A DNA stretch of 64,000 nt, taken from NCBI GenBank assembly GCA_963801065.1, contig CAWDDG010000008.1, positions 949,850-1,013,849 on the forward strand, given 5' to 3'. The notes under the pieces were generated by a model, which made no database searches, was not told the origin of the DNA, and saw only the letters and a list, made by a program, of their open reading frames with translations. The position numbers and the translations under genes were made by a program. Each line of letters opens with the position of its first letter. Positions within the stretch are counted from its first letter, which is position 1. This document shows positions 19,247-27,107 of this stretch, one piece after another. Origin of the DNA: CAWDDG01 sp963801065 (GTDB lineage: Bacteria > Actinomycetota > Actinomycetes > Jiangellales > Jiangellaceae).

Positions 19247-20055
19247 TCGCGTGCCTGGGCCGATGTCGTGAGGGCGAGAACCACGCCGTGGGCGAGCGCA
19301 GTGCCGGAGCTGTGCCCGACGCCGACAAGCCGCCGCACCGAAGCTCCGAGGTCGCCGCGACCGTCGAGCGCCGCGATCAGGCCGGCGAGCTCGGGCACGC
19401 ATTCGCCTCGGCTGGCGTGGACGAGCAGCGCCGCCGAGACGTGCGTGGTCTGGGTGGCGGCGACGTCGCCGACGGCGCGCGCCAGCCGGTCGGCCCGCCT
19501 GTCATGCAGAGCGCGGAGCGTGACCAGCATTCCGCAGAGCAGGTCATCGCCGGCCGGGGTCAGGCCGGTGCCGCGGCCGACGGCGGCTGCGACCGCACCG
19601 GGCACCAACCGGCCGGTGAGCCATGCCGCCAGGAGCGGGACGATCATCGCGACGGTGGGCCCGAGCGGATCGAGCAGCCGCCTGACCGCGTGCGCCCGCT
19701 CGAAGACGTCACGGCGCACCTCGAGGCGAGGTCGCAGCGGTCGCCACCAGCGGCCGACCCCGATCCAGGTCTCGCCGAGCCGCACCCCGCCGTCACCGAC
19801 GACCGCACGGCCGAGATGGGCCGGAAGCGGTCCTGGCAGGACGAGCGATGGAGGGAGCCGCACCGCCTCCGGCGTGCACACGCAGACGAGGGGGACCCGC
19901 TCGTCGTCGGCGACGACGTGCAGGGCAGCGTCGTACATGCCGACTACCCGGGCCAGCCGGGGTGGCCCCTCGAGCAGCGGCGCCAGGACCGTGGATGCCG
20001 CCGCCAGCCGGGTCGTGACAGGTGCGCTGGTCGGCTTGAGCGTGCGGACCGCCAC
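19243..20055 (-). CDS. DUF2877 / AllH-like protein
   Basis: A 270-residue DUF2877 protein (YlbF/AllH family). The family block GRGTGLTPAGDDLLCGMLVTLRAL is clear at about residues 155-180, as is VGHSSGTALAHGVVLAL near the C-terminus. GTG 20055 (VAVRTLKPTSAPV) is preferred because upstream codons run into the pucR promoter. It is the first gene of the reverse operon and is divergent from pucR across 56 bp, so PucR is a likely regulator. Confidence 0.82.
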   Translation of the reverse strand: MAVRTLKPTSAPVTTRLAAASTVLAPLLEGPPRLARVVGMYDAALHVVADDERVPLVCVCTPEAVRLPPSLVLPGPLPAHLGRAVVGDGGVRLGETWIGVGRWWRPLRPRLEVRRDVFERAHAVRRLLDPLGPTVAMIVPLLAAWLTGRLVPGAVAAAVGRGTGLTPAGDDLLCGMLVTLRALHDRRADRLARAVGDVAATQTTHVSAALLVHASRGECVPELAGLIAALDGRGDLGASVRRLVGVGHSSGTALAHGVVLALTTSAQARE

Positions 20056-20111
20056 CCGACCCTCCCGTCCATGGTTCCTCGGACGGTAGCCCGCCCGGTA
20101 CGGTCGCCCGC
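20056..20111. promoter_or_regulatory. Divergent promoter region between pucR and the DUF2877-fdrA-DUF1116 operon
   Basis: The 56-bp gap separates two divergent starts. On the plus strand TACGGT at 20099-20104 is a good -10 box 7 nt before the pucR ATG, giving a leaderless mRNA. Any PucR operator controlling both directions must lie here or inside the gene ends. GTCCATGG and CGGACGG are candidate elements, but no convincing dyad is seen. Confidence 0.5.
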
Positions 20112-21827
20112 ATGGGGAATGTTGCCGATGCGGGGAACGAGACACGCCAGGACTTGCCAGCCGACGTGCCGGCCGAGGTCGCCCTGGCCGCGGGTGTCAC
20201 CGTCCGCGAGGTCCTGGACACACCGGCGCTCTCCGGCGCGCGCCTGCTCGCCGGTGCCTCGGGCCTCGACCGGGTTGTCCGCCGGCTCAACGTCATGGAG
20301 GTGCCCGACGTCCTGCCGTGGGTGAAGGCGCACGAGCTGTTGCTGACCACCGGATACCCCGTTCGCTCGACGCCCGACGGCGTGCCCTCGTTGCTGGCCG
20401 CGCTCGACGACCGCGGGCTCGCCGCCGTCGGGATCAAGCTCAACCGGTACCTGGACGAGCTGCCCGCCGACGCGCTGAAGGTGGCCGACGAGCGGGGGCT
20501 GCCGCTGATCCAGCTTCCCGACGGGGTCGGGCTTCGACGACATCCTCAACCAGGTGTTGACCGAGGTCCTGAACCGGCAGGCGTCACTGCTCGAACGAAG
20601 CGAGGAGGTGCACCGCGCGCTCGTGGCGATCGTCCTCGACGGCGGGGGGCTGAGCGAGCTGGTGCGCGAGATGGCCGTCGTCCTGGGCGGCCCCGTGCTC
20701 GTCACCACGGCCGACGGGCGGGTGCTGGCGGAGGGCGGGAGCGTCGACGAGCTCGCGGCGCTGCGGCAGACGTCGTGCTTCGAGCCGTCCGGCCGTTTCC
20801 TCACCGAGCGCGAGCCACCGTGGCGTTCACCGGCACGACGACCTCGACGGCTGGCACGCCGTCGTGCCGGTCATCGCCGGCAAGTTCGACCACGGCCGGA
20901 TCGCCACCTTCTCGCGTGACCGGCCACTCGACGAGCGGGATCTCCACGTCCTGGAGCGGGCCGCGACCGTCGCCGCGCTTGCCGTCACGAAGCAGCTCGC
21001 CGTCCGGGCCGTGGAAGACAAGTACCGGGGCGACTTCCTCCGTGACGTGCTATCGGCCAGGGCCGGCGATCGCGACCGGGTCGTCGCGCACTGCGAGTCA
21101 CTGGGCTGGGACATCGACCGGCCGCTGGTGGTCGTGGTCGCGGAGTTGGACCCGGAGACGACGACGGCGCAACGCTCGGGCATGGAGCTGCGCCCGGTGC
21201 AGGAGCGCTTCGCCGCCGCATGGGAAGGCGCAGTTCGGATGCGCGACGCCCGGGCGCCGGTCGTGGGTTTCACCCAGGAGGTCGTGGCGCTGGTGGGGGT
21301 ACCACCGGGGTCCGACCCGGATCGGGTGGTCCGAGACGTGGTGCGCGAGGTGTCCGGGGACGGAGGAGGGGGCCGCCGCTCGTTCGCGACCGGGGTGAGC
21401 CGGGTCGTCGACGATCCGCAGTTGATCCCCGAGGCGTACGAGCAGGCGCGTCGTGCCGTCCAGGTCGGTCGCCAGCTCCACGGCTCCGGCGCCAGTCGCC
21501 CACTTCGACGCGCTGGGCACGTTCCGAGTGCTGAGCCTGGTGCGGGATCCGGCGGAGCTGCACAGTTTCGTCGCCGAGACGTTGGGCACGTTGGCGTCCG
21601 ACGACGACCCCGAGGCCGCCGACCTGCGGCACACCCTTCAGGTGCTTCTCGACACCAACCTCAACGTCGCCGAGGCCGCCCGGAGGCTGTTCGTGCACTA
21701 CAACACGCTGCGCTACCGGATCGGCAAGCTCGAGCGCCTGCTCGGCCCGTTCCCGACGGACCCGGACCTCCGCCTCGATCTGGCGCTCGCCCTGAAGGTC
21801 CTTCAGATGCGCGGCCTCCAGCGGTGA
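20112..21827 (+). CDS. pucR: PucR-family purine-catabolism regulator with three apparent +1 frameshifts
   Basis: Three domains can be read in order. The N-terminal PucR domain runs from VTVREVLDTPALSGARLLAG to LIQLPDGVG. A central CdaR/GGDEF-like region includes WHAVVPVIAGKFDHGRI. The C-terminal HTH is TLQVLLDTNLNVAEAARRLF with HYNTLRYRIGKLERLLG. The frame moves +1 three times: at GGG 20529-20531 (restoring VGFDDILNQVLTEVL), somewhere in 20800-20840, and at about 21492 (restoring GSGAVAHFDALG). Corrected, the protein would be near 570 residues, normal for the family. The gene is either an assembly casualty or a decaying regulator. It should sense a purine or pyrimidine metabolite and control the flanking catabolic genes. 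Confidence 0.8.
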
Positions 21828-21891
21828 CTGGAGGATCTTCCATAGACGCCCCTCTTGCGTCAGACCTGTACCGCCGAGGGAGGATCGGCCC

Positions 21892-22746
21892 GTGAAGCCG
21901 TCGCCGTTCGCGTACCACCGGCCGACGACACACGACGAGATGCTCGACGTGCTTGCCGAGGTCGGACCCGATGGCAAGGTGCTCGCCGGCGGCCAGAGCC
22001 TGGTCCCGCTGATGTCGATGCGGCTCGCCGCACCCGCTCACCTGGTCGACATCAACCACGTCTCCGGACTCGACCGGGTGTGGACCGACGGCGACGGCGT
22101 CCGAGTGGGCGCGACAGCCCGGCATGCCGACCTCGAGCGCGACGACGCCGCCTTCGCGTCCGTACCACTGCTCCGCCAGGCGCTGGTCCACGTCGCACAT
22201 CCGACGATCCGCAACCGTGGGACGACCGTCGGCAGCCTCGCCCACGCCGACCCGTCGGGCGAGATGACCGCGGTACTGGCCCTCCTCGGCGGCACCGTCA
22301 TGCTAAGACGGCGCGGCGGGGAGCGTGTGGTCTCGGCCGACGACTTCTTCCTCGGCCCGCTGGAGTCGGCGGTGGAGCCGGGCGAGGTCGCGGTCGAGGC
22401 ATTCTTCCCGGCACCGGCGCCACGCACTGGTTCGGCGTGGGTGGAGGTCTCACGACGGCACGGCGACTACGCCGTGTGCGGCGTCGGCGCCCTGGCGACG
22501 CTCGACGACGACCTGCGGGTCAGCGCAGCCCGGGTCGGGCTGATCTCGGTCGGACCGACGCCCGTCGTCATCGACGTCACCGGAGCCGTGAGCGGTCAGG
22601 CTCACGACGCGGCCGACGTCATCAGCGCCGGACGGCTGGTCGGCGCCACGGTCGATCCGGAGCCGGACATCCACGCGACGGCCGCGTACCGCCGCCACCT
22701 CGCCGAGACGTTGTGCGCGCGCGCCCTGCGACGCGGCGATCCGTGA
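21892..22746 (+). CDS. Molybdenum hydroxylase, FAD-binding medium subunit (CoxM/XdhB-like)
   Basis: A 284-residue FAD subunit that passes electrons from the 2Fe-2S subunit to the acceptor. FAD-binding motifs are AGGQSLVPLMSMRLAAPAHL (about residues 32-51) and TIRNRGTTVGSLAHADPSGE (about 104-123). GTG 21892 follows GGGAGGA. A TAGACG element at 21843-21848 is a possible -10. It is the first structural gene of a coxM-coxS-coxL order and lies 64 bp after pucR on the same strand. Confidence 0.92.
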   Translation: MKPSPFAYHRPTTHDEMLDVLAEVGPDGKVLAGGQSLVPLMSMRLAAPAHLVDINHVSGLDRVWTDGDGVRVGATARHADLERDDAAFASVPLLRQALVHVAHPTIRNRGTTVGSLAHADPSGEMTAVLALLGGTVMLRRRGGERVVSADDFFLGPLESAVEPGEVAVEAFFPAPAPRTGSAWVEVSRRHGDYAVCGVGALATLDDDLRVSAARVGLISVGPTPVVIDVTGAVSGQAHDAADVISAGRLVGATVDPEPDIHATAAYRRHLAETLCARALRRGDP

Positions 22747-22764
22747 CGCGGCAGAGGGGGCAGC

Positions 22765-23257
22765 GTGACCGACCTGCACGACGTCGAGCTCGATGGTCAA
22801 CGGGGTGCCACGCTCCGCACGCGTTCCGGCCCGCCGCCTGCTGTCCGACTTCCTGCGGCACGACCTGAAGCTCACCGGGACGCATGTCGGTTGTGAGCAC
22901 GGCGTGTGCGGCGCCTGCACGGTCCTCGTCGACGGACGTCCCGCCCGGTCGTGCCTGCTCTTCGCGGTAAGCGTGCACGGCTCGGTGGTCACGACGGTCG
23001 AGGGGTGCAGCGAGCCCGACGGGTCCCTCGGCACGGTGCAGCAGGCGTTCTGGGACTGCCACGGGCTGCAGTGCGGCTTCTGTACGCCGGGGTTCGTCAC
23101 CACTGTCACCGCGTATCTCGACGAGAATCCGGAGCCCACGGAGGACGAGGCTCGTGAGGCCATCGCCGGCAACCTGTGTCGCTGCACGGGGTACCAGAAC
23201 ATCGTGGCGTCGGTGCTGCGAGCCGCCGAGCTCCGCCGCGAAGGGGCGCGCACGTGA
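22765..23257 (+). CDS. Molybdenum hydroxylase, 2Fe-2S small subunit (CoxS-like)
   Basis: Carries both iron-sulfur clusters of the enzyme. The plant-type cluster is GCEHGVCGACTVLVDG, and the second is LQCGFCTPGFV plus NLCRCTGYQNIV. The start is uncertain. GTG 22765 with GAGGGGG ahead encodes VTDLHDVEL but is one base out of phase with MVNGVPRSARVPAR, the usual N-terminal strand, so one extra base near 22789-22793 is suspected. ATG 22793 is the start if the sequence is right, but it has no ribosome site. The stop overlaps the large-subunit GTG (GTGA). Confidence 0.87.
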
Positions 23258-25642
23258 CGACCCGGACGATGGGCGAGCCGGTCGCCCGGCGTGAGGACCC
23301 TCGCCTGTTGTCCGGTCATGGCCGGTTCCTCGACGACCTGGGCCACGATGCCCTGGGCGTCGCCTTCGTCCGAAGCCCGCATGCCCACGCACGCGTCGTC
23401 GACATCGACGTGACCGGCGCGCTCGACGTCGACGGCCTGGTCGCGATCTACACCCATGACGACCTCACCGACCGGCTCGCCGAGCCGCTGCCGCTGCTGA
23501 TCCCGCACCCCTCCCTGACGCACGGCCGCACGCCGTACGCGCTGGCCAAGGACGAGGTCAACCACGTCGGCGAAGCAGTCGCAATGGTCGTGGCTGCCGA
23601 TCGCTACGTCGCGGAGGATGCGTGCGACCGGATCCAGGTGACGTACGAGCCGCGGCCGGCCGTCGTCGGGATCGACAATGCCCGCGCAGCGACCCACCTC
23701 GTGCACGACGACGTCCCGGGCAACGTCGCCGCCCACATGGTCCAGGAGACCGGCGACGCGCGGGTCGCGATCGACGCGGCGCCGCACGTGCTCGAGCTCG
23801 ACCTGGACGTCGAGCGGAGTGCGTCGACGCCGCTGGAGGGCAAGGGCGTCTACGCCCGCTGGGACGCCGACGACAGGAGCCTGCGCGTCTACACCTCCAC
23901 CCAGACGTCGACCAGCGTGCGGGCCGCGATCGCGGCCAAGCTGGATCTTCCACCGGACCGGGTCGAGGTCGTCGCGCCCGACGTCGGCGGCGGCTTCGGC
24001 GTCAAGATCGTCCACCCGTGGCCGGAAGAGGTCCTGGTGCCCTGGGCGGCGATCAGGCTGGGCCGCGAGGTCAAGTGGGTCGAGGACCGCCGCGAGCACT
24101 TCGTGTCGAGCGCCCACGAGCGCGGCCAGCTCCAGCACGTGCGGGTGGGATTCGACGACGACGGGCGGCTGCTGGGGCTCGACGTCAGGTTCTGGCACGA
24201 CAACGGCGCCTACACGCCCTACGGGATCATCGTCCCGATCGTCACCTCGACCCAGCTGCTGGGTCCGTACAAGCCCGGCGCCTACCGGGTCGAGTTCGAG
24301 AGCCTCTATACGAACACCGTGCTGGTCACCCCGTACCGCGGGGCCGGGCGCCCGCAGGGCTGCTTCGCGATGGAGCGGACGATGGACGCGATCGCCGCAT
24401 ATCTGGGGATCGACCGGGCCGAGGTCCGGCAGCGCAACTTCATCCAGCCCGGCGAGATGCCGTACGACTTCGGTCTCACCTTCCAGGACGGCCGGCCGCT
24501 GATCTACGACTCGGGCGACTACCCGGCGAGCCTGGAGAAGCTGAGGAAGCTGGTCGGCTGGGACGAGTTCGACGCCTACCGCGAGCAGGCGCGTGCCGAG
24601 GGCCGCCGGGTCGGGTATCGGGCTCGCCTGCTACGTCGAGGGCACCGGCGTCGGACCGTACGAGGGCGGCTGGGTCAAGGTCGAGACCGACGGCAGCGTG
24701 GTCGTCGCGACGGGTCTCACCACCCAGGGGCAAGGGCACCAGACGGCGTTCGCCCAGGTGGCAGCCGATGTGCTGGGTGTCCCCCTCGATCGTGTGACGG
24801 TGACGACGGGCGACACACGCCGGTTCCGATATGCCGTCGGAACGTTCGCGTCACGAGCCCTGGTCATGAGCGGGAACGCAATCGCCGCCGCGGCGCGGAA
24901 GGTCCGGGAGAAGGCGCTGCGCATCGCGGGCGAGGCGCTGGAGGCCGACCCGCGCGACCTCGAGATCGTCGAGGGACTCGTGCGCGTCCGCGGCGTCCCG
25001 ACGTCGTCGATCCCGCTTTCGACCGTGGCGGTGCTGTCGAACCCGCTGCGGTACGCGTTCGATGCGGAGTCCGCGCGGGCAACGCAGTTCGCCACGGCGG
25101 CCGACCCGGACAGACCTCCAGTTGCCGAGGGCGAGGAGCCAGGGCTCGAGGCGACCGGCTACTACTCGCCACCGCGGGCGACGTTCGCCAACGGCATGCA
25201 CGCGGCTGTCGTCGAGACCGACCCCGAGACGGCCGAGATCAAGGTGCTCCGCTACTGCGTCGTCCACGACTGCGGCACCTTGGTCAATCCGCGCATCGTG
25301 GAGGGACAGGTCCACGGGGGAGTCGCGCAGGGCGTCGGTGGCGCGCTGTACGAGCGGATGGTCTACGACTCCGACGGGCAGCTTCTCAACGCGTCGTTCA
25401 TGGACTTCCTCATGCCGTACGCCAGCGAGGTCCCGAAGATCGAGACCGACCACCTCGAGACCCCGTCACCGCTTAACCCGCTCGGCGTCAAGGGCGCGGG
25501 CGAGGCCGGCGTGATCCCCGGCATGGCCGTCTTCGCGTCGGCGATCTCGGACGCCGAAGGCTTCGCCATCACCCGGATGCCGATCTCGCCCAGCGAGTTG
25601 TTCGATCTACGCCGCCAGCACGAGGAGGACGTCGCCCGATGA
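23254..25642 (+). CDS. Molybdenum hydroxylase, Mo-binding large subunit (CoxL/XdhA-like), apparent +1 frameshift
   Basis: The catalytic Moco subunit, near 795 residues once corrected. It has the cofactor loop VAPDVGGGFGVKI and the catalytic glutamate in VKGAGEAGV near the C-terminus. The active-site loop is PYRGAGR, the so-called form II pattern, not the AYxCSFR loop of true CO dehydrogenase, so CO is an unlikely substrate. Purine, pyrimidine or another N-heterocycle fits the neighbours better. The frame breaks at GTC GGG TAT: removing one G from 24613-24615 joins RRVG to IGLACYVEGTGVGP. The start GTG 23254 and the end (ATGA with coxG) are coupled. Confidence 0.88.
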
Positions 25643-26271
25643 AGGTCTCCGGTACCGCGGTGCTGCACGCGCCCCGCGACAAGGTGTGGGCCGCGCTCAA
25701 CGACCCCGCCGTCCTGGTGCGCACGATCCCCGGCTGTCAGCAGCTCGAGCAGGTGGGCCCGGACGCATACCGGGCCACCGTCATGGCCGGCGTCGCGTCG
25801 ATCAAGGGGACGTACTCCGGAGACGTCCGGCTGTCCGACCAGACGGAGCCGGATTCGTTCGTCATGCACGCCTCCGGAGCCGGCGCGCCGGGCACCGTGA
25901 GCGCCGATGTGCGGGTCACCCTGGCCGACGCCGACGACGGCGCGACCAGGCTGGAGTACGACGCCGACGCCATCGTCGGCGGCGTGATCGGCGGCGTGGG
26001 CCAGCGGATGCTGGCCGGGGTCGCCAAGAAGACCGCCGGCGAGTTCTTCACCGCGGTCGACGACGTGCTGACCGGTAGGGCGGACCTCGCCCCAGCCGCG
26101 GCTGCGGCCGCCGGGCCGGCCGGTGCGCCTGCAGCTGCCGCGCCGGCGGTGTACACCGCGCCGCAGCGCCAGCGGCAGGCCGTGCCGGTGGGTGTGGTGC
26201 TGGGGGCCGTGGTGGTGGGCGCGCTGATCGCCCTGGCCGGTGTCCTGATCGGCTGGCTCATCGCCTCCTGA
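25639..26271 (+). CDS. coxG: CoxG-like SRPBCC protein with C-terminal membrane anchor
   Basis: A 210-residue protein. An N-terminal SRPBCC/CoxG domain (MKVSGTAVLHAPRDKVWAAL, IPGCQQLEQVGPDAYRATV, VGGVIGGVGQRMLAGVAKK) is followed by an Ala/Pro-rich linker. A single C-terminal transmembrane helix, VGVVLGAVVVGALIALAGVL, ends the protein. CoxG in Oligotropha recruits the Mo-hydroxylase to the membrane so electrons can enter the respiratory chain; the same role is inferred here. The ATG overlaps the large-subunit stop. Confidence 0.9.
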   Translation: MKVSGTAVLHAPRDKVWAALNDPAVLVRTIPGCQQLEQVGPDAYRATVMAGVASIKGTYSGDVRLSDQTEPDSFVMHASGAGAPGTVSADVRVTLADADDGATRLEYDADAIVGGVIGGVGQRMLAGVAKKTAGEFFTAVDDVLTGRADLAPAAAAAAGPAGAPAAAAPAVYTAPQRQRQAVPVGVVLGAVVVGALIALAGVLIGWLIAS

Positions 26272-26299
26272 CCGGTCCTCCCGCCGACCCTCTCGCCAA

Positions 26300-26357
26300 C
26301 TTGTGGCGGGTTTTCAACGTTAATCCGAGTGTCATGACGTTGATTTCCCGCCACAAG
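26300..26357. repeat. Interrupted inverted repeat at a gene-fragment scar
   Basis: CTTGTGGCGGG (26300-26310) pairs with CCCGCCACAAG (26347-26357), and inside these CAACGT (26315-26320) pairs with ACGTTG (26337-26342). The 4-base spacers do not match. It lies just after coxG and only 6 bp from the point where alkD similarity ends, so it may be a terminator or the footprint of the rearrangement that truncated alkD. Confidence 0.65.
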
Positions 26358-26363
26358 ATGCTG

Positions 26364-26642
26364 GCGCTGATGTTTCCGCAGGTATAGCTGGCAGAGCTCC
26401 CGGCGCACACCGTTTGGCGTCTTGGGCCCCGAGGCCTGGTAGGCCATGATCTTGATGCCGCCCGCGCGAACCTCGTGAACCGGACTGTCGAGCAGCTTTT
26501 CGATCTCGCCGAGCGGCAAGTCCGCGAACTCCTTGCTGAGCCTGAACACATCGCCCATGCGGACGCCGACGAAGACGTCGCCCTTGTCCGGTTTGAAGGA
26601 ACGCTCGTACCGGGCCTGTTGGGCCTGTGACCGAAGCGCCAT
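26364..26642 (-). pseudogene. Truncated AlkD-like DNA alkylation repair protein
   Basis: The reverse strand encodes about 93 residues of an AlkD (HEAT-repeat DNA glycosylase) N-terminus: MALRSQAQQARYERSFKPDK, GDVFVGVRMGDVFRLSKEFA, LGEIEKLLDSPVHEVRAGGI and RRELCQLYLRKH. Similarity stops abruptly at HQR, right beside the inverted repeat at 26300-26357, and the frame then runs on without family likeness. Normal AlkD proteins are about 220-240 residues, so over half is missing, including the DNA-contact helices near the C-terminus. It is a non-functional remnant by this reading. Confidence 0.65.
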
Positions 26643-26660
26643 CAGGCGTTCGATGTACTG

Positions 26661-26837
26661 ATGGCGGAGGGGCGGTCCAACGGCGCGATCGCCGAACGGC
26701 TGGTGATGAGTCCGAAGACGGTGGAGACACACGTCCGTCAGATCCTGCAGAAGCTCGACCTTCAGGCGTCGCCCGAAGACCATAGGCGAGTGCTCGCCGT
26801 GCTCGAGTACCTTCGCGGCGCGGGCCGGCCGCCTTAA
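26661..26837 (+). pseudogene. C-terminal LuxR HTH remnant
   Basis: 58 codons encode the end of a LuxR/NarL-type HTH: LMAEGRSNGAIAERLVMSPK and TVETHVRQILQKLDLQ, then a normal short tail ending GAGRPP. The first helix of the HTH and everything upstream are absent; in-frame codons before ATG 26661 reach a stop at 26628-26630 with no further similarity. It begins only 18 bp from the start of the alkD remnant on the other strand, so two broken genes meet head to head. It could still yield a small DNA-binding peptide, but there is no Shine-Dalgarno evidence for that. Confidence 0.6.
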
Positions 26838-26850
26838 GGCCGGCTTAAGG
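26832..26850. promoter_or_regulatory. Paired TTAAG palindromes, possible operator
   Basis: CCTTAAGG at 26832-26839 and CTTAAGG at 26844-26850 form a compact AT-centred dyad in an otherwise GC-rich stretch, 20 bp before the small gene at 26871. The regulator gene at 27108 carries a PhoB-like winged helix, and such proteins bind paired repeats of about 11-bp pitch, so autoregulation is possible. This is a suggestion only. Confidence 0.3.
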
Positions 26851-26870
26851 GTGCCGGCCATCATTTGTGC

Positions 26871-27050
26871 GTGGACACGTTCGTAGTGCGGCTCTTCCCC
26901 GTCGGGGGAGTGGAAGCGCCGCTGCTTCGGGGGGTGGTGTCCCGGGTGGCCAGCGGGAACAGCGTGAGCTTTCACTCAGTGGACGAGCTGGTCGCATTCC
27001 TCGTCGATCCCCTCGGGGGGCAGGGGATCGACGAGGAGCCCGCTTCGTGA
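26871..27050 (+). CDS. Small hypothetical protein upstream of the BTAD regulator
   Basis: 59 residues: VDTFVVRLFPVGGVEAPLLR, then GVVSRVASGNSVSFHSVDEL and VAFLVD. Alternating hydrophobic strands, the RGVV and SGNS(V)xF pattern and a terminal helix resemble small conserved actinomycete ORFs often found near regulators, but I cannot name a family. GTG 26871 gives the best N-terminus; TTG 26865 is possible. It ends 57 bp before the giant regulator and may form an operon with it. Confidence 0.5.
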   Translation: MDTFVVRLFPVGGVEAPLLRGVVSRVASGNSVSFHSVDELVAFLVDPLGGQGIDEEPAS

Positions 27051-27065
27051 CTGCCGGGGTGTCAC

Positions 27066-27087
27066 AATCGTGGCACCCTGGATCACT
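27066..27087. promoter_or_regulatory. Imperfect dyad before the BTAD regulator
   Basis: The stretch around 27058-27090 reads GGGGTGTCAC, a short AATC centre, then GTGGCACCC. The two halves are near-perfect inverted repeats 20-30 bp upstream of GTG 27108. This is a plausible operator or leader hairpin; no partner is known. Confidence 0.35.
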
Positions 27088-27107
27088 GAGCGGCACGAAG
27101 AGGTCAC

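Noticed and set aside
22450..24198. 582-codon reverse-strand open frame across the Mo-hydroxylase genes
   Set aside because: It is antisense to conserved FAD, 2Fe-2S and Moco motifs and is a composition artefact.
23254..25642. Calling the Mo-hydroxylase an aerobic CO dehydrogenase
   Set aside because: The active-site loop is PYRGAGR and lacks the Cys-containing form I signature; cox accessory genes alone do not define the substrate.
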